Positions 1 to 9,670 of a DNA stretch of 64,000 bases are shown here, in pieces. Location of the stretch: assembly GCA_019155205.2 (NCBI GenBank), contig JAHNZQ020000181.1, positions 1,828,871 to 1,892,870 of the forward strand, written 5' to 3'. A model generated the notes under the pieces. That model was not told the origin of the DNA. It made no database searches and saw only the letters and a program-made list of their open reading frames with translations. This DNA comes from Gracilaria vermiculophylla. Its lineage: Eukaryota > Rhodophyta > Florideophyceae > Gracilariales > Gracilariaceae. Numbering within the stretch: the stretch's first letter is position 1; each line of letters begins with the position of its first letter. The position numbers and the translations under genes are program-made.

Positions 1-2
1 TA

Positions 3-1545
3 GAGTCCAACTGCCGGCGGGCCGAGAGCCTTATTCGCGACGCCGCGCGAAAAGGCGCCAACATCATTCTGCTCCAGGAGCTCTTTGCATCTCTGTACTT
101 TCCGATCGACCAGATGGACTACGCCCGACTCGCAGTGTCTTTAGAGGATGAGAAGTCCTACATCTTCCGTTTCCATAGCCTTGCCCGCGAGCTTAATGTT
201 GTTCTACCGATCAGCTTCTATGAACGTTCAAAGTAAGTTTGCAGTTGCATACGGTTGTCGTCTCTTTTTAAAATGCATCGCGCAGCATTCCTACTATTTC
301 GAAGTCCGCCCCGCTTGTAAAGTCGTCTCCAATGCACGGCAAAAAGCACCAAACTCTAACCATGGAAAATTCTTATGTGTACATGCATCTAACTGTAGCA
401 ATGCGTTTTACAACTCAGTCGTCGTCATTGATGCAGACGGTAGCCAGTTAGGTCTCTATAGAAAATCCCACATCCCAGACGGTCCAGGTTATCAAGAAAA
501 GTTCTACTTCAATCCCGGAGACACCGGATTCCGAACCTTCAAAACCCGATTTGCAATCATTGGAGTCGCGATTTGTTGGGATCAATGGTTTCCAGAAGCA
601 GCGCGATGTATGGTCATCAAAGGCGCCGAGCTGTTGCTCTATCCCACAGCAATAGGCTCCGAACCCCAAGACCCAGCTCTAGATACTTGTTCGCAGTGGC
701 AGAAATGTATGCAGGGACACGCTGCCGCAAACATGGTCCCAGTTATTGCTGCAAACCGGGTTGGCAAAGAACTTGGAGTCACTTCCGACATATCCATCAC
801 GTTCTATGGTTCATCCTTTATGACCGATCATACTGGGTCCATTGTCTCAGATGCTGGTCGTCACCAGGAGACAGTCCTCATGCATACGTATAATCTTGAC
901 GAAATGCGAACGGCACGAAGGCAGTGGGGCATATTCCGTGATCGTAGACCGGATCTGTATACTGCGCTTGTCACATTTGACGGGGGTACAGGAGATATTA
1001 TGACGCAAGAAAGACGCGTGCCTGCCAATCTTCCCCCTTCGTTCACGGCGGCACCGCGAATAGGTGTCGCACCGGCTGCCGTTACTGTCCCAGGGATCTC
1101 CTCAACTCAAAAGAAAGTTGAACCCGAGACGCTTATGGCTTCTCACACTATGGTACCTGTTGTAGATGACGGTCAAAGAAGAGTCGTTAGCAACACCTTT
1201 GACTTGCATGAAGCGTCTTTTATTGGAGACGTCAAGGCCAGCGCTCAGCGACGACCACGGGGCCGGTGTTGGGTATGTCGCGCCAAAACCACATATGAAT
1301 GCAAGCTTTGTCAACCTGGTCCTGTACCCCTTTGTAATCGCACAGCTCGTGAGTGTTGGTGGAAATACCATGCCGGTGAAATCACGCCATACGTCCCGAA
1401 CAAACGTGGCCGGAAGCGACGAAAAGCAGAACCGTCAGAAGTCCACAACGGGGAACACCCCATTCCAGAGGAAAGCGAGGAAGATGGCGTATCCAATAAG
1501 CAGAACGATACAGATGCTGCCAACGTGAACGCTCTGTTGGGTTAA
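3..1545 (+). CDS. N-carbamoylputrescine amidase (nitrilase family) with C-terminal zinc-ribbon tail, 5' partial
   Basis: Hydrolyses N-carbamoylputrescine to putrescine, CO2 and ammonia in the plant-type arginine route to polyamines. The gene enters from the left edge. Exon 1 is 3..232 and exon 2 is 399..1545, joined over a 166-nt GTAAGT...TAG intron that restores the family reading SFYERSNNAFYNS. The nitrilase triad is visible: Glu in LLQELF (exon 1), Lys in LYRKSHIPDG and Cys in GVAICWDQWF. The catalytic domain ends near LVTFDGG (about 984). The same frame then continues about 185 residues further: a low-complexity linker, a Cys-rich zinc-ribbon-like module at 1267..1374 (CxxC, YxCxxC, PLC, then C and YH) like the C-terminal ribbon of piggyBac-type transposases, and a basic KRGRKRRK stretch near 1400. 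The tail is absent from the amidases I know. The enzyme call is firm; the function of the tail is unknown. Confidence 0.9.
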
Positions 1546-1760
1546 CAAATGGGAAGGTGTTCATAAATGTCCCACATGTGAAGCTATAAACGACGACTAA
1601 GCTTGTCTTTGGCTTCAGCTTCAGTAACAGATAGCTCCATGCTGGCTGTGACGTGCTTATTTGGACTTAGATGTCTACCAAGCAGCACTCTCCTGGCACA
1701 TGTAGATATTTCTCAGATCACACGTAGTAGTGCTTATCCAAACCTTTGCCAGACTAAATC

Positions 1761-2411
1761 CTACGAAATTCGACCGCCCAGGGTAGTTATTTGTCGTACA
1801 AGGTCCGCTCGTTCCTCTTCAAGCTCTTCATAACGCGACTGGCGCTTTGTGGTCTCTTCCCGCAATTTGCGTCTTGCGTGTTCGAGTTTTCTCAGATCAG
1901 CACTTTCGGCTCCACTGAAGTCCTTGAAATAAGCTGGTATTGGGTGGGATGGTTGCTTAATTCTCAAATTGGGACCATGAGGTATTGTCTTCAGCAACTC
2001 ATGTAGGGCTTCTGGGGGGTCTTGGAACACGAATTCATCGTAATGCTCAGAAATGACGGGATCTGGTGAAGGCTCGCCCAAGTTCTCAAAGAGGCGCAAC
2101 GGATGAAAAAACTCAACGGGCTTTTCTGAAGCATCTTGAAAGAATACTCTTATAATAATCTCAAACTCACCCCATCCATACGCCTGAACTTCGTAAGGCA
2201 TGTCCGTCACACGACGAACCTGAGGTTCAAATGACTCGTGGAGAACGAACTCCACATGGCGAATAAAGTGTGAAAGATCAGCCGGTTGCAAGGGTCTCAG
2301 GTAAACTGTCCATTCATGACTCCGTGATTCCGTGCCTTTATCTCCGAGGTGTTTCGCGTAGGACCCATGAACGATAGGAATGTGAAGATTGACGCCCTTG
2401 ACGCGCTTCAT
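1761..2411 (-). CDS. YEATS-domain protein, GAS41/Yaf9-like
   Basis: Reader of acylated or acetylated histone lysines; the GAS41/Yaf9 type is a shared subunit of SWR1/SRCAP and NuA4/TIP60 chromatin complexes. At 216 aa it is close to the family length (about 225). The N-terminus begins directly in the family motif (MKRVKGV...PIVHG), followed by HEWTVYLRP, the LHESFEP turn, the GWGEFEIIIRVFF strand and the YDEFVFQDP element that closes the YEATS domain. Residues about 170-210 form a charged coiled coil, as in GAS41, used for dimer or complex assembly. The ATG at 2411 is the first in frame and matches the family start. It is head-to-head with the NUP43-like gene (388 bp between starts). Confidence 0.9.
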   Translation of the reverse strand: MKRVKGVNLHIPIVHGSYAKHLGDKGTESRSHEWTVYLRPLQPADLSHFIRHVEFVLHESFEPQVRRVTDMPYEVQAYGWGEFEIIIRVFFQDASEKPVEFFHPLRLFENLGEPSPDPVISEHYDEFVFQDPPEALHELLKTIPHGPNLRIKQPSHPIPAYFKDFSGAESADLRKLEHARRKLREETTKRQSRYEELEEERADLVRQITTLGGRIS

Positions 2412-2799
2412 CTGCTGCGTCTCGTTCTAATAGGCAAGCTTTAGTACCGACAGGACAATTTTGTCCGATGGTATGCAAGGTAGATGAAGCCAGTGGAATC
2501 CGGTGTCCCCACCTAATCGTAAGCGGGTGCATTTACGGGCCCGATCAGGCGGCCCCGGGCATTGATCCCCCTCTCTGTTCAATTTTAGAAAATGTCAATT
2601 TGATCTGCTCGTTTCAAACTGCGGTTGCGAATATCAATGCGCAACCCGAACGGATGGGGCGTTTGCGATGCAGCATTTCGGCCGTCCAGGTATCCCAGCA
2701 TCAACGACACCACAGGGATATAAAGTTCAATACCATCTTGTTTGCTACTTGGAACACGTTCGATACCATATCCCGAGCTAGCGCACCCAAGACGCTAAA
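2412..2799. promoter_or_regulatory. Intergenic region between divergent GAS41 and NUP43 genes
   Basis: 388 bp separate the two start codons, so this stretch should hold both promoters. It includes a GC-rich patch near 2535-2560 (GGGCCCGATCAGGCGGCCCCGGGC). No open reading frame with recognisable content is seen. The promoter role is inferred from position only. Confidence 0.4.
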
Positions 2800-3999
2800 A
2801 TGGAAGGCCGGAGACGTACAATACCTCGTTCGGCGCGAAGAGGCCTTGTCAAGCAGGAGCCGAACCAGTTGCCCTCCAACAACCTTTCCGCTATCACTGC
2901 AAATCGTTACGTGCCAGACTTCAACCCAAAAGCGAGAGATTCTTCTTTGACTATTCCGCTTAATTCGACTCCAAATTTTAAAACCCTTTCTACCCGCGCA
3001 CCGGCGCTCTCCTTCACGTCAGTCTCGCAGACTTGCGTTCGATGGCTACCAAACGTGGCTGAACAAGCGATTGCTGTTGCAGGTAGCGGGAGTGGTGAAG
3101 AAGATATGCTGAGCTTCTACGGGGTGACAGCACGTCAAGAAGTGGCCTTCACCAAAATAACACAACTGTCTCACAAAGGCAAGGTGAACAAAATCTGTGT
3201 CACCGATGAAGGGCAAGTCTTCACAGCTTCCTCAAATGGGTCCGTTTTTTCTCTTTCAGGAGCCGATCCGGAAAACGCATCGATACGGCACGTTTACGAC
3301 ATGAAGAAGTTTGGAAAGATGGAAAGCATATCATCCGTGGCATGTTCAAGTGTCGGTTTAATTGCTGCGGGGGCTCATGGAAGTTTGATGATCGTCGATG
3401 TGGAAACAGGAAAAGCAAGCGGGTTGCAGTTTGACGAAGTCGGTTTTCGAGATTTGGTGAGCGTCGACGACCGAGGGACGGAAATAATCACTGCGGGTTG
3501 CGACGTGGCTGTGTGGGATGTGCGAAGCGGTGAACGAACTGACCTGAACCACCCTGGCAAATCTGTCGCAACGTGTGTGAGCACAGACCCCGGTCAGCCG
3601 CACTTTGTTATGGGCGGCATGCGAAATGGAGAGTTGGTTGTCTGGGATCGCAGGTCAGACAGCGTTCCGCTGAATCGCATAGGACTGCACGCCGGACCAA
3701 TTTGGGACCTGGGCGTGGTTAGCAGTTCGCGAGCGGGTTTGCTCCTGGCATGTGGCGAAGATGGCCACATTCGCATGGTAGACTTTGCTAGCGCGGGAGA
3801 CCGCGGAGGGTTTGGAAGCGTAGAACGCGCATATTGCGATCAGGGTGAGTTCTGGCGGGCGCAGCTATCGTCCCAGGATATTTCGAATCTTGTGCGGGAG
3901 ATGATGGCAGTGAACAGTGTTAACGCACACCGCGACGCAGCTTTGTTTGCCTACGCCACCGATTCTGGCCTGGTGGGATTCGGCAGCTTGTCGTCTTGA
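2800..3999 (+). CDS. WD40 nucleoporin, NUP43-like
   Basis: Predicted beta-propeller component of the nuclear pore Y-complex (Nup107-160). The 399-aa product has an N-terminal disordered region (about 1-70), then WD40-type repeats: GKVNKICVTDEGQVFTASSNGSVF, VAVWDVRSGER and LVVWDRRSDSVPLN, followed by HAGPIWDLGV and LACGEDGHIRMVDF. The C-terminal segment AVNSVNAHRD...ATDSG resembles the closing blade of NUP43. The start at 2800 is the first ATG of the frame. Assignment to NUP43 rather than another small WD40 protein rests on the C-terminal pattern and length and is moderately secure; the WD40 fold is secure. It ends 533 bp before the next start codon on the same strand. Confidence 0.75.
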   Translation: MEGRRRTIPRSARRGLVKQEPNQLPSNNLSAITANRYVPDFNPKARDSSLTIPLNSTPNFKTLSTRAPALSFTSVSQTCVRWLPNVAEQAIAVAGSGSGEEDMLSFYGVTARQEVAFTKITQLSHKGKVNKICVTDEGQVFTASSNGSVFSLSGADPENASIRHVYDMKKFGKMESISSVACSSVGLIAAGAHGSLMIVDVETGKASGLQFDEVGFRDLVSVDDRGTEIITAGCDVAVWDVRSGERTDLNHPGKSVATCVSTDPGQPHFVMGGMRNGELVVWDRRSDSVPLNRIGLHAGPIWDLGVVSSSRAGLLLACGEDGHIRMVDFASAGDRGGFGSVERAYCDQGEFWRAQLSSQDISNLVREMMAVNSVNAHRDAALFAYATDSGLVGFGSLSS

Positions 4000-4532
4000 G
4001 TGCAGCGTTGGGGAGGTCCCCACCGTACACTTAGAACCTCTCTATGACAGGGCGTGCGGTACGTGACTTTGGCGTGTTGCATATGTGTGCGCAGTGGTCA
4101 CTGTCAGGACCGCCAAGGGCCATTTTTGCAAAATTGAACTTGCCTTCAAAAAGTACGTTTGACTCGATGGCTACGATCCTGTGTGCGCAGCCGAATTGGA
4201 CTCGTCTCATCGACACTCCCAGTCGACGGCGTCGCTGGTTATTTGTACGGGCGTTCCCGTGACCCGGTGATCAAAATCTTTGGCGAGCGAGCCCCTAAAG
4301 GCAACCCGCCTAACAACGAGCGGTTGAACTTTCTTGTACATAGTATCAAGTGTTTTACAGTCGCTGTTTCCAGTGCTCCTATTCGAAATCATTCTCGACC
4401 TAATCGGAGCGCCTTCTCGATCATCTGCCGACCCGTCATCTGCAAACGCAGCACTTTCATCTTTCTACTCCGCTTCTACCATTGCGACCTTCAACGGCTC
4501 CTGCATCCCTCACTACCTTCTCAGACTTTACG
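4000..4532. other. Intergenic, with pyrimidine-rich leader
   Basis: No gene is seen. The last roughly 150 bases (about 4380-4532) are rich in C and T runs and lead straight into the ATG at 4533. The same kind of C/T-rich leader precedes several other genes in this window. Confidence 0.4.
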
Positions 4533-5402
4533 ATGGCCGCCTCAGAAACTCCGTTCCCGCCCCCAGAGGCATTACCTCGCGCTGTGCTTGTGAGAAATAT
4601 ATCACCATTAGCTACTCAAGCTGCAATTGAAGATTTCTTCTCCTTTGTGTGCCCGATTGATTCATTACGCCTACGTTCTGTTCGTTCTGCAAACGGTACG
4701 GACTCGTCTCAGGAGGCTGTCGTTGTTTTCACTGAGGCAAGGGCTAAAGCAGACGCAATTGTTATGGACAAATCTACAATTGTTGATCAACCAGTCACAA
4801 TCTCTGAGGTGCCGGAAGACTTCGATTTCAATGTACTTCCTGAGCTAAAGAATGAGCCAAACGGCATTCTGGGTACCTTCCCGGGTTTTGGGGGTCTCCT
4901 CACTGGAGTCAGTTCAGTCGTTGCGGCAGAGGTGCAGAAAGCTGGTAAGCTTATTGATGATGTGACAGATACTGGTGTGTTGAAGTCAGCCAAGGAGCAA
5001 GTTGCCGCTGCTGGCCAAAGAACTCGTGACTTTGCTACAGATCTCGATGGGAAATGGCAAGTTACCAACAACGTACGCAATTTTGCTGAAAGCAGCAAGG
5101 CTAACGCAGTCCTTGTTGCCAGCACGGTTGCGACTCAAACAAAGAACGTAGCTCAGCAGGTTGATAACAGCCTGCACCTCTCAGAACAAACAGAAAGACT
5201 TGCAGAGAGCGCTAGGCATAATACCACGCTGAACAACAGCATTATGGCTCTACGAGGTGGTTTCATGAATCTCATCGCACAAACCGGACTAAGCCAACAA
5301 GAGACTACCCAGGTTCCACCAGCCACATCAAGTGGGACAGCCACAGACTCAACAACACCAACTCCTGCGGTTGGCACAACTGACACGACAAGAAATTCAT
5401 AA
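4533..5402 (+). CDS. RRM-domain protein, BPA1/VIP1-like
   Basis: 289 aa. An N-terminal RNA-recognition motif (about residues 15-90; RNP2-like AVLVRNISP, RNP1-like EAVVVFTEA) is followed by a long helical region with repeated Ala-, Lys- and Gln-rich heptads (GVLKSAKEQVAAAGQRTRDF, then WQVTNNVRNFAES and further copies) and a Thr/Pro-rich tail. This layout matches the plant BPA1/BPL proteins (binding partners of the sphingolipid-transfer protein ACD11) and fission-yeast Vip1. In these families the RRM is partly degenerate and the helical tail often contacts membranes or partners. The start was placed at the ATG at 4533, whose context opens the RRM after about 15 residues; the frame is open upstream but without an ATG. 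It is tail-to-tail with the GT61 gene. Confidence 0.75.
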   Translation: MAASETPFPPPEALPRAVLVRNISPLATQAAIEDFFSFVCPIDSLRLRSVRSANGTDSSQEAVVVFTEARAKADAIVMDKSTIVDQPVTISEVPEDFDFNVLPELKNEPNGILGTFPGFGGLLTGVSSVVAAEVQKAGKLIDDVTDTGVLKSAKEQVAAAGQRTRDFATDLDGKWQVTNNVRNFAESSKANAVLVASTVATQTKNVAQQVDNSLHLSEQTERLAESARHNTTLNNSIMALRGGFMNLIAQTGLSQQETTQVPPATSSGTATDSTTPTPAVGTTDTTRNS

Positions 5403-5720
5403 TAACACGGAAACTATAGTGTGACTTTCTGGTTCAGATATCTATAATTAATTGACTAAAGTTCTTTTTGCAGTGAGGCGATTATCTCTGCGGAATTTGT
5501 GATTGAGATTGCGCCCTCGTTTGAATATGGCTATTTTAAGCGCTTGCGGCTTTCAATGGTCGCCCTAAACGGCGAGAGTTAGTGACGCACAAGTGAAGTC
5601 GTGTCTGTTTCTCGTCGAAAGGCGGCTGCCACAACTTGGTTCGGAAAAGCGCGGATGATCTCTAGTTACCGGATTGATTGATGATACTCTCTAAAACTGA
5701 ACACCGTATGCATAGAGCAA
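5403..5720. other. Intergenic between convergent genes
   Basis: 318 bp between the 3' ends of the RRM and GT61 genes. It should contain both 3' UTRs. No further gene or strong secondary structure is seen. Confidence 0.4.
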
Positions 5721-7259
5721 TCAGTACTCCAGGAAACTCAAATCTCCGTCAACTCTGCACTGTTCGACTGCTACATGTGTGACTCTCTTTGCTAAGTCTT
5801 TAAAATCTACGCTTAGGCGCTGATACGAAGCACATTCTTTCAAGTTCTTGAGCCCGGTAGAACTTGCTTGATCTTCATCTTCCGGTATCTCAAAGTTGGA
5901 CCAAACATTTTGTTTGCGCCGTACCGTTTCGTTCCAAAACGCCTGTGCATCTTGCTCCCAGCCATGCAAGTACTGAGTCAACAAACGGTCCCCATTTAAG
6001 TTGTGGTGTTCCACGCAGGCTTTGAATACCTCAGTATCAGCTTGGGAACGTATTAATTCGTATTGGGCGCCATAGGCCTCTGAGATATTCCGGAAGATGT
6101 CTGATTTGAATGCGAAAGGTATTATTTCAAAGACATGTGCATTCGGTCTGAGAAACATGAAGTTCGAGTTTGCATCTCCGTGAGATGCGACAACGATGCT
6201 GGATTCTTGCACAACTGATACCTGCTCATGGAAGGAGCAATTTTCGAAAAAGACTTGTTCCGCCTCAATGCGTACTGTGGGATCTATGTTCGACACTTTC
6301 TTTCCATAGAAAGTTATGGCTCGTGTCAAAATATCACCTCCTATCATGAACCGCTTTCCGAATCGATTCAAAACCAACACCTTGAGTATGCAAGGAACGG
6401 TAGCATTTTGAGGTCGACCTGTGGAGTTCCTTGACAGCCCATTCACAGAGAAAAACCGATGCTCTCCTAGAAACGCGTTTGAAGCTAAATCTCCTGTTTG
6501 AACACCGGTAGATAGCATTGAACGGAAACATGAAGCCGTGGAACGAACCTTCCATCCATAAATATCCTTCATGTCTAGAATTTTAAAATTTCCCATAACA
6601 CTATTTCGTATTAGTCGCAGAAGACTCTTCGGCCAATGATATTCCTTCGAGTCTGAGATTCGAGCATCGATGAGGAGCAGCGGTTGAAGCGAGGCGTTCG
6701 CAACATGTCGATCTTGATATCCATCGCATATTTCGGAGCTGTCGGACAAGCAACGAAAACTGAATTCTGAAGACCTCCTTGACGGTAAAAACATCTCCAT
6801 CATAAGAATATAAGGAGTAATGTCGTATGCCAGTAACTCTTGTTTTCCTCGAGGTAAGATGGCCCCAAGTACGTCTAACTGATTGTGCTCATAGTTTAAA
6901 GAAACCTTGGATTCTGTTCCATCTGGTTTTGAAACAATGGTTGAAGTTTCCTGCTCACTTCCAAGGGCATAAAATGCCTTGTGAATCCCACACATCCGAA
7001 GCTGATCGGAATGCTGTCTCATCCAAGACGGCAAAAGTATGGAGCCATCACCTACACGACATATATTGTATATCCGACAGAAGGAATAGTTTCTGCCCAA
7101 GCGTTCATAGTGTCCGATTGTGATCACAGATGGCACGGTTGCAACAGCAGCAACACAGAAAGAAAACCATACCAACAGAAACAATCGTTTTCTTTTTGGA
7201 AGAAAGAACGGCTGCTCTTCCCTTTCAAAAACAAAGAGCCACTGATGAGCGTGATGCAT
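5721..7259 (-). CDS. Glycosyltransferase family 61-like type II membrane protein
   Basis: 512 aa. A short cytosolic N-terminus with a basic patch (PKRKR) precedes one hydrophobic anchor (about residues 26-47), giving the type II topology of Golgi/ER glycosyltransferases. The C-terminal half carries the GT61 (DUF563) signature: SSIVVASHGDANSNFMFLRP followed by an acidic/hydrophobic strand ending in EIIPF, equivalent to the VVGxHGAGLxNxxFxxPG motif of EOGT and beta-1,2-xylosyltransferases. The usual Gly-Ala after His-Gly is replaced by Asp-Ala, and the next Gly by Asn. Donor and acceptor cannot be read from sequence; red algae make unusual xylose- and galactose-rich glycans. The first ATG is at 7259; the longer frame upstream has only a non-ATG start. 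Confidence 0.75.
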   Translation of the reverse strand: MHHAHQWLFVFEREEQPFFLPKRKRLFLLVWFSFCVAAVATVPSVITIGHYERLGRNYSFCRIYNICRVGDGSILLPSWMRQHSDQLRMCGIHKAFYALGSEQETSTIVSKPDGTESKVSLNYEHNQLDVLGAILPRGKQELLAYDITPYILMMEMFLPSRRSSEFSFRCLSDSSEICDGYQDRHVANASLQPLLLIDARISDSKEYHWPKSLLRLIRNSVMGNFKILDMKDIYGWKVRSTASCFRSMLSTGVQTGDLASNAFLGEHRFFSVNGLSRNSTGRPQNATVPCILKVLVLNRFGKRFMIGGDILTRAITFYGKKVSNIDPTVRIEAEQVFFENCSFHEQVSVVQESSIVVASHGDANSNFMFLRPNAHVFEIIPFAFKSDIFRNISEAYGAQYELIRSQADTEVFKACVEHHNLNGDRLLTQYLHGWEQDAQAFWNETVRRKQNVWSNFEIPEDEDQASSTGLKNLKECASYQRLSVDFKDLAKRVTHVAVEQCRVDGDLSFLEY

Positions 7260-9670
7260 GTCAGGGAAAACGAGCAAGATCAAATAAGAAAGATGCGTAT
7301 ACCTGGTAGTAAGCTATCGAAATATTTGTTCCCACTCCGAGCACGGGATGCCGAAGAGGGAAGTTGAGTTCCAAAACTAACCTCAACATGCTAGTGCCGT
7401 CAAAAATGGCATTATGGAATCTTTTCAGTCTCTTGATTTTTTCTCGAGAGAAGCTGTGCATGACAATACTCACGGAAAAGGCACAGAAGCAACAGGAGAG
7501 TTTAGCATTGCCCGACTAGATGCACTAAATGGGAATGGAGAGACTCTGATTGTCAAAACATCACAACTAATTTTCCATTGAAATCTTATCCATCTCACAT
7601 TTTTTGTGCTGTTATTTTTGAGTCGGTTTGACTTAAAATGTATCCAAGAACACAGATATCATCTCTTGATAAGCTGCGCCCACTTCTAGTATTACTTCAG
7701 CTATGTTAGTTTTGAAGGTAATCCTGCAATGGTTCATGCACCTTCATATTGAAGTGGAGTGTTTGCTCTCTTTTCGGCTGTATCAAGCCGTTACAGCCGT
7801 TTGCCATTCTAAATTTTATGTTTGATCCCAGAGTTATTTTCTGACAGGTTCCAACATGAAAGTCCCTAGTATAGTTTTCGACCAACGAGAGAGAACGAAA
7901 AAATGTGTTTTACACCCCATTCTACTGTTGCTATTTCCTGCTACTAACTGAAATTCGTCCTGTGGTTGACCTTCTGCCGCTCTCTGATAGACTTTATGGC
8001 CAGGAGGATCTATAAAAGAGTACATGTTTCTACTTTCTTTCAACACCGTCCTCGACTGATTCAATCTCAAGCTAATGAGCAGTGAAATTTTGTTCTGATT
8101 GTATTCCTGTTAGACCCGGATATCCAGAAAACAAAAAAATCCCATCTACCTCCTTTTGCTCTAGAGTATCTTAGCGCTGTTCACAATTCAATCTGAAGCC
8201 TTATCAGATGCTGTACATTCTCTCTCTGTGGGTATATCTGCACTGACCAGTTCTTCGAGAGGAATTGTCTCGGGCTTTACGACAAGAACAACTCGTAGCT
8301 CTAAAATCGTTGGTAAAACCGGTTGGTTCATGGGTGACCATACAATGATAAGGGGTGAAGTTCATTCGTTGTATCTTTGCAGTGCGAGTAGCAACCCACA
8401 ACATACACGGAATATTCGTGGTAGTTCAGCGTTGTATGACATGCAACGATGAAGTACCGGGAATATTCTAGACAGCCAATCTGCCAACTTTTCCTCTCTG
8501 TCTGCATGTGATGCCAATCAGATATCATCAGACACCTTAGTTTTGACGTACTACGGTACCCTTGCAGAGCTGTTTAAAATTACGACATGTAGACCATAAA
8601 AACATACAACATATTTTTCGTTCGAGCCTGTAGCACTGCAACAGAAGATGATGGATCGTTGTGGAAGGGTATCGAGGGAAAAGTAGTGTCGATGCAACAC
8701 TTGAATTGACGCTGTCATAGCTACACATCGATCTTGAATCGAAACTAGGGTTTGATGAACATCTAGAAGTGGGCGTTGAGAGACGTAGCACTGTCGTTGA
8801 ATACCGCAGCGGTGTCGCAGCGACGAAATGAGGAGAACTATGGCACACCCAGTAGGTCGGGTGTAAGGGCGTATACTAAAGAGACTTGGTATTGGGAAAG
8901 GCGCAGAACCACCGGTATGGACTTGGCAGCTGTGCACAGAAAAGACACAGTGCCACAAGAAGCATCGGCACCAACAACACTCTCAAGGAAAAATATCCAG
9001 TTTGCTACTGCAATTGACAAAAGATTTTTTAAGACTAAACTACTCATTGAGAGGTGAATATTCTCTTGTTCATTGATAGCTATACTTCTACGGTCATAAT
9101 ATCAAGTTCAAGAAGAGAACAACAATTTCTTGATTTGACCGGAGTTTCTGGCGGGTCGATATTACTTCCTTTTGAGTATCCAACTGTCCGTAGTGTCATT
9201 GGCGGATGACATTGATTTAATTTACGTGCAATACTTAATGTCTTTCTGCCAATCGTCATCGATATACCGTATCATGAGAGAAATCAGACTGCCTGCATCG
9301 ATTTCATGGGATGCACATATTGATATTGTTGACGATTTTTGGGTTCTGACATCGATACATTAATCTTTTTTGGTTTCTCCATGCACTGCAAAACACAACG
9401 CAATCTGTCCGCATCAAAGAGAAATTGAGAAAGAGTGAGAACGTGGTCGGACTCGGTCTATTTTGGAGACAGACATTGTAATGATTGTCCACGTTGCTTA
9501 CCAAGTCTTGAGAGCATTTATCACAAAACTGCTCCACTGAGTGTCATTCAGAAACGCGTCGAGCACAGGACCTATAAAGAGGATAACAGTGTGGACGTTC
9601 AATTGAATGTGACAACTCTATTTTGTAAGTGTTCATGATACAAATCAGAAAGTTATGTGGTATTTAATGT
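7260..9670. other. Long intergenic stretch without a supported gene
   Basis: About 2.4 kb of AT-richer DNA between the 5' end of the GT61 gene and the 3' end of the TMCO4-like gene. Only short unrelated frames occur. One of them (8838..9047, minus strand, 69 codons, true ATG) begins like a signal peptide (MSSLVLKNLLSIAVANWIFF) but has no recognisable continuation. No tRNA T-loop, tandem repeat or transposase was seen. Confidence 0.4.

Noticed and set aside
8838..9047. Small minus-strand frame with a signal-peptide-like start
   Set aside because: The hydrophobic start is suggestive, but the 69-codon product has no recognisable mature part and no splice continuation could be supported.
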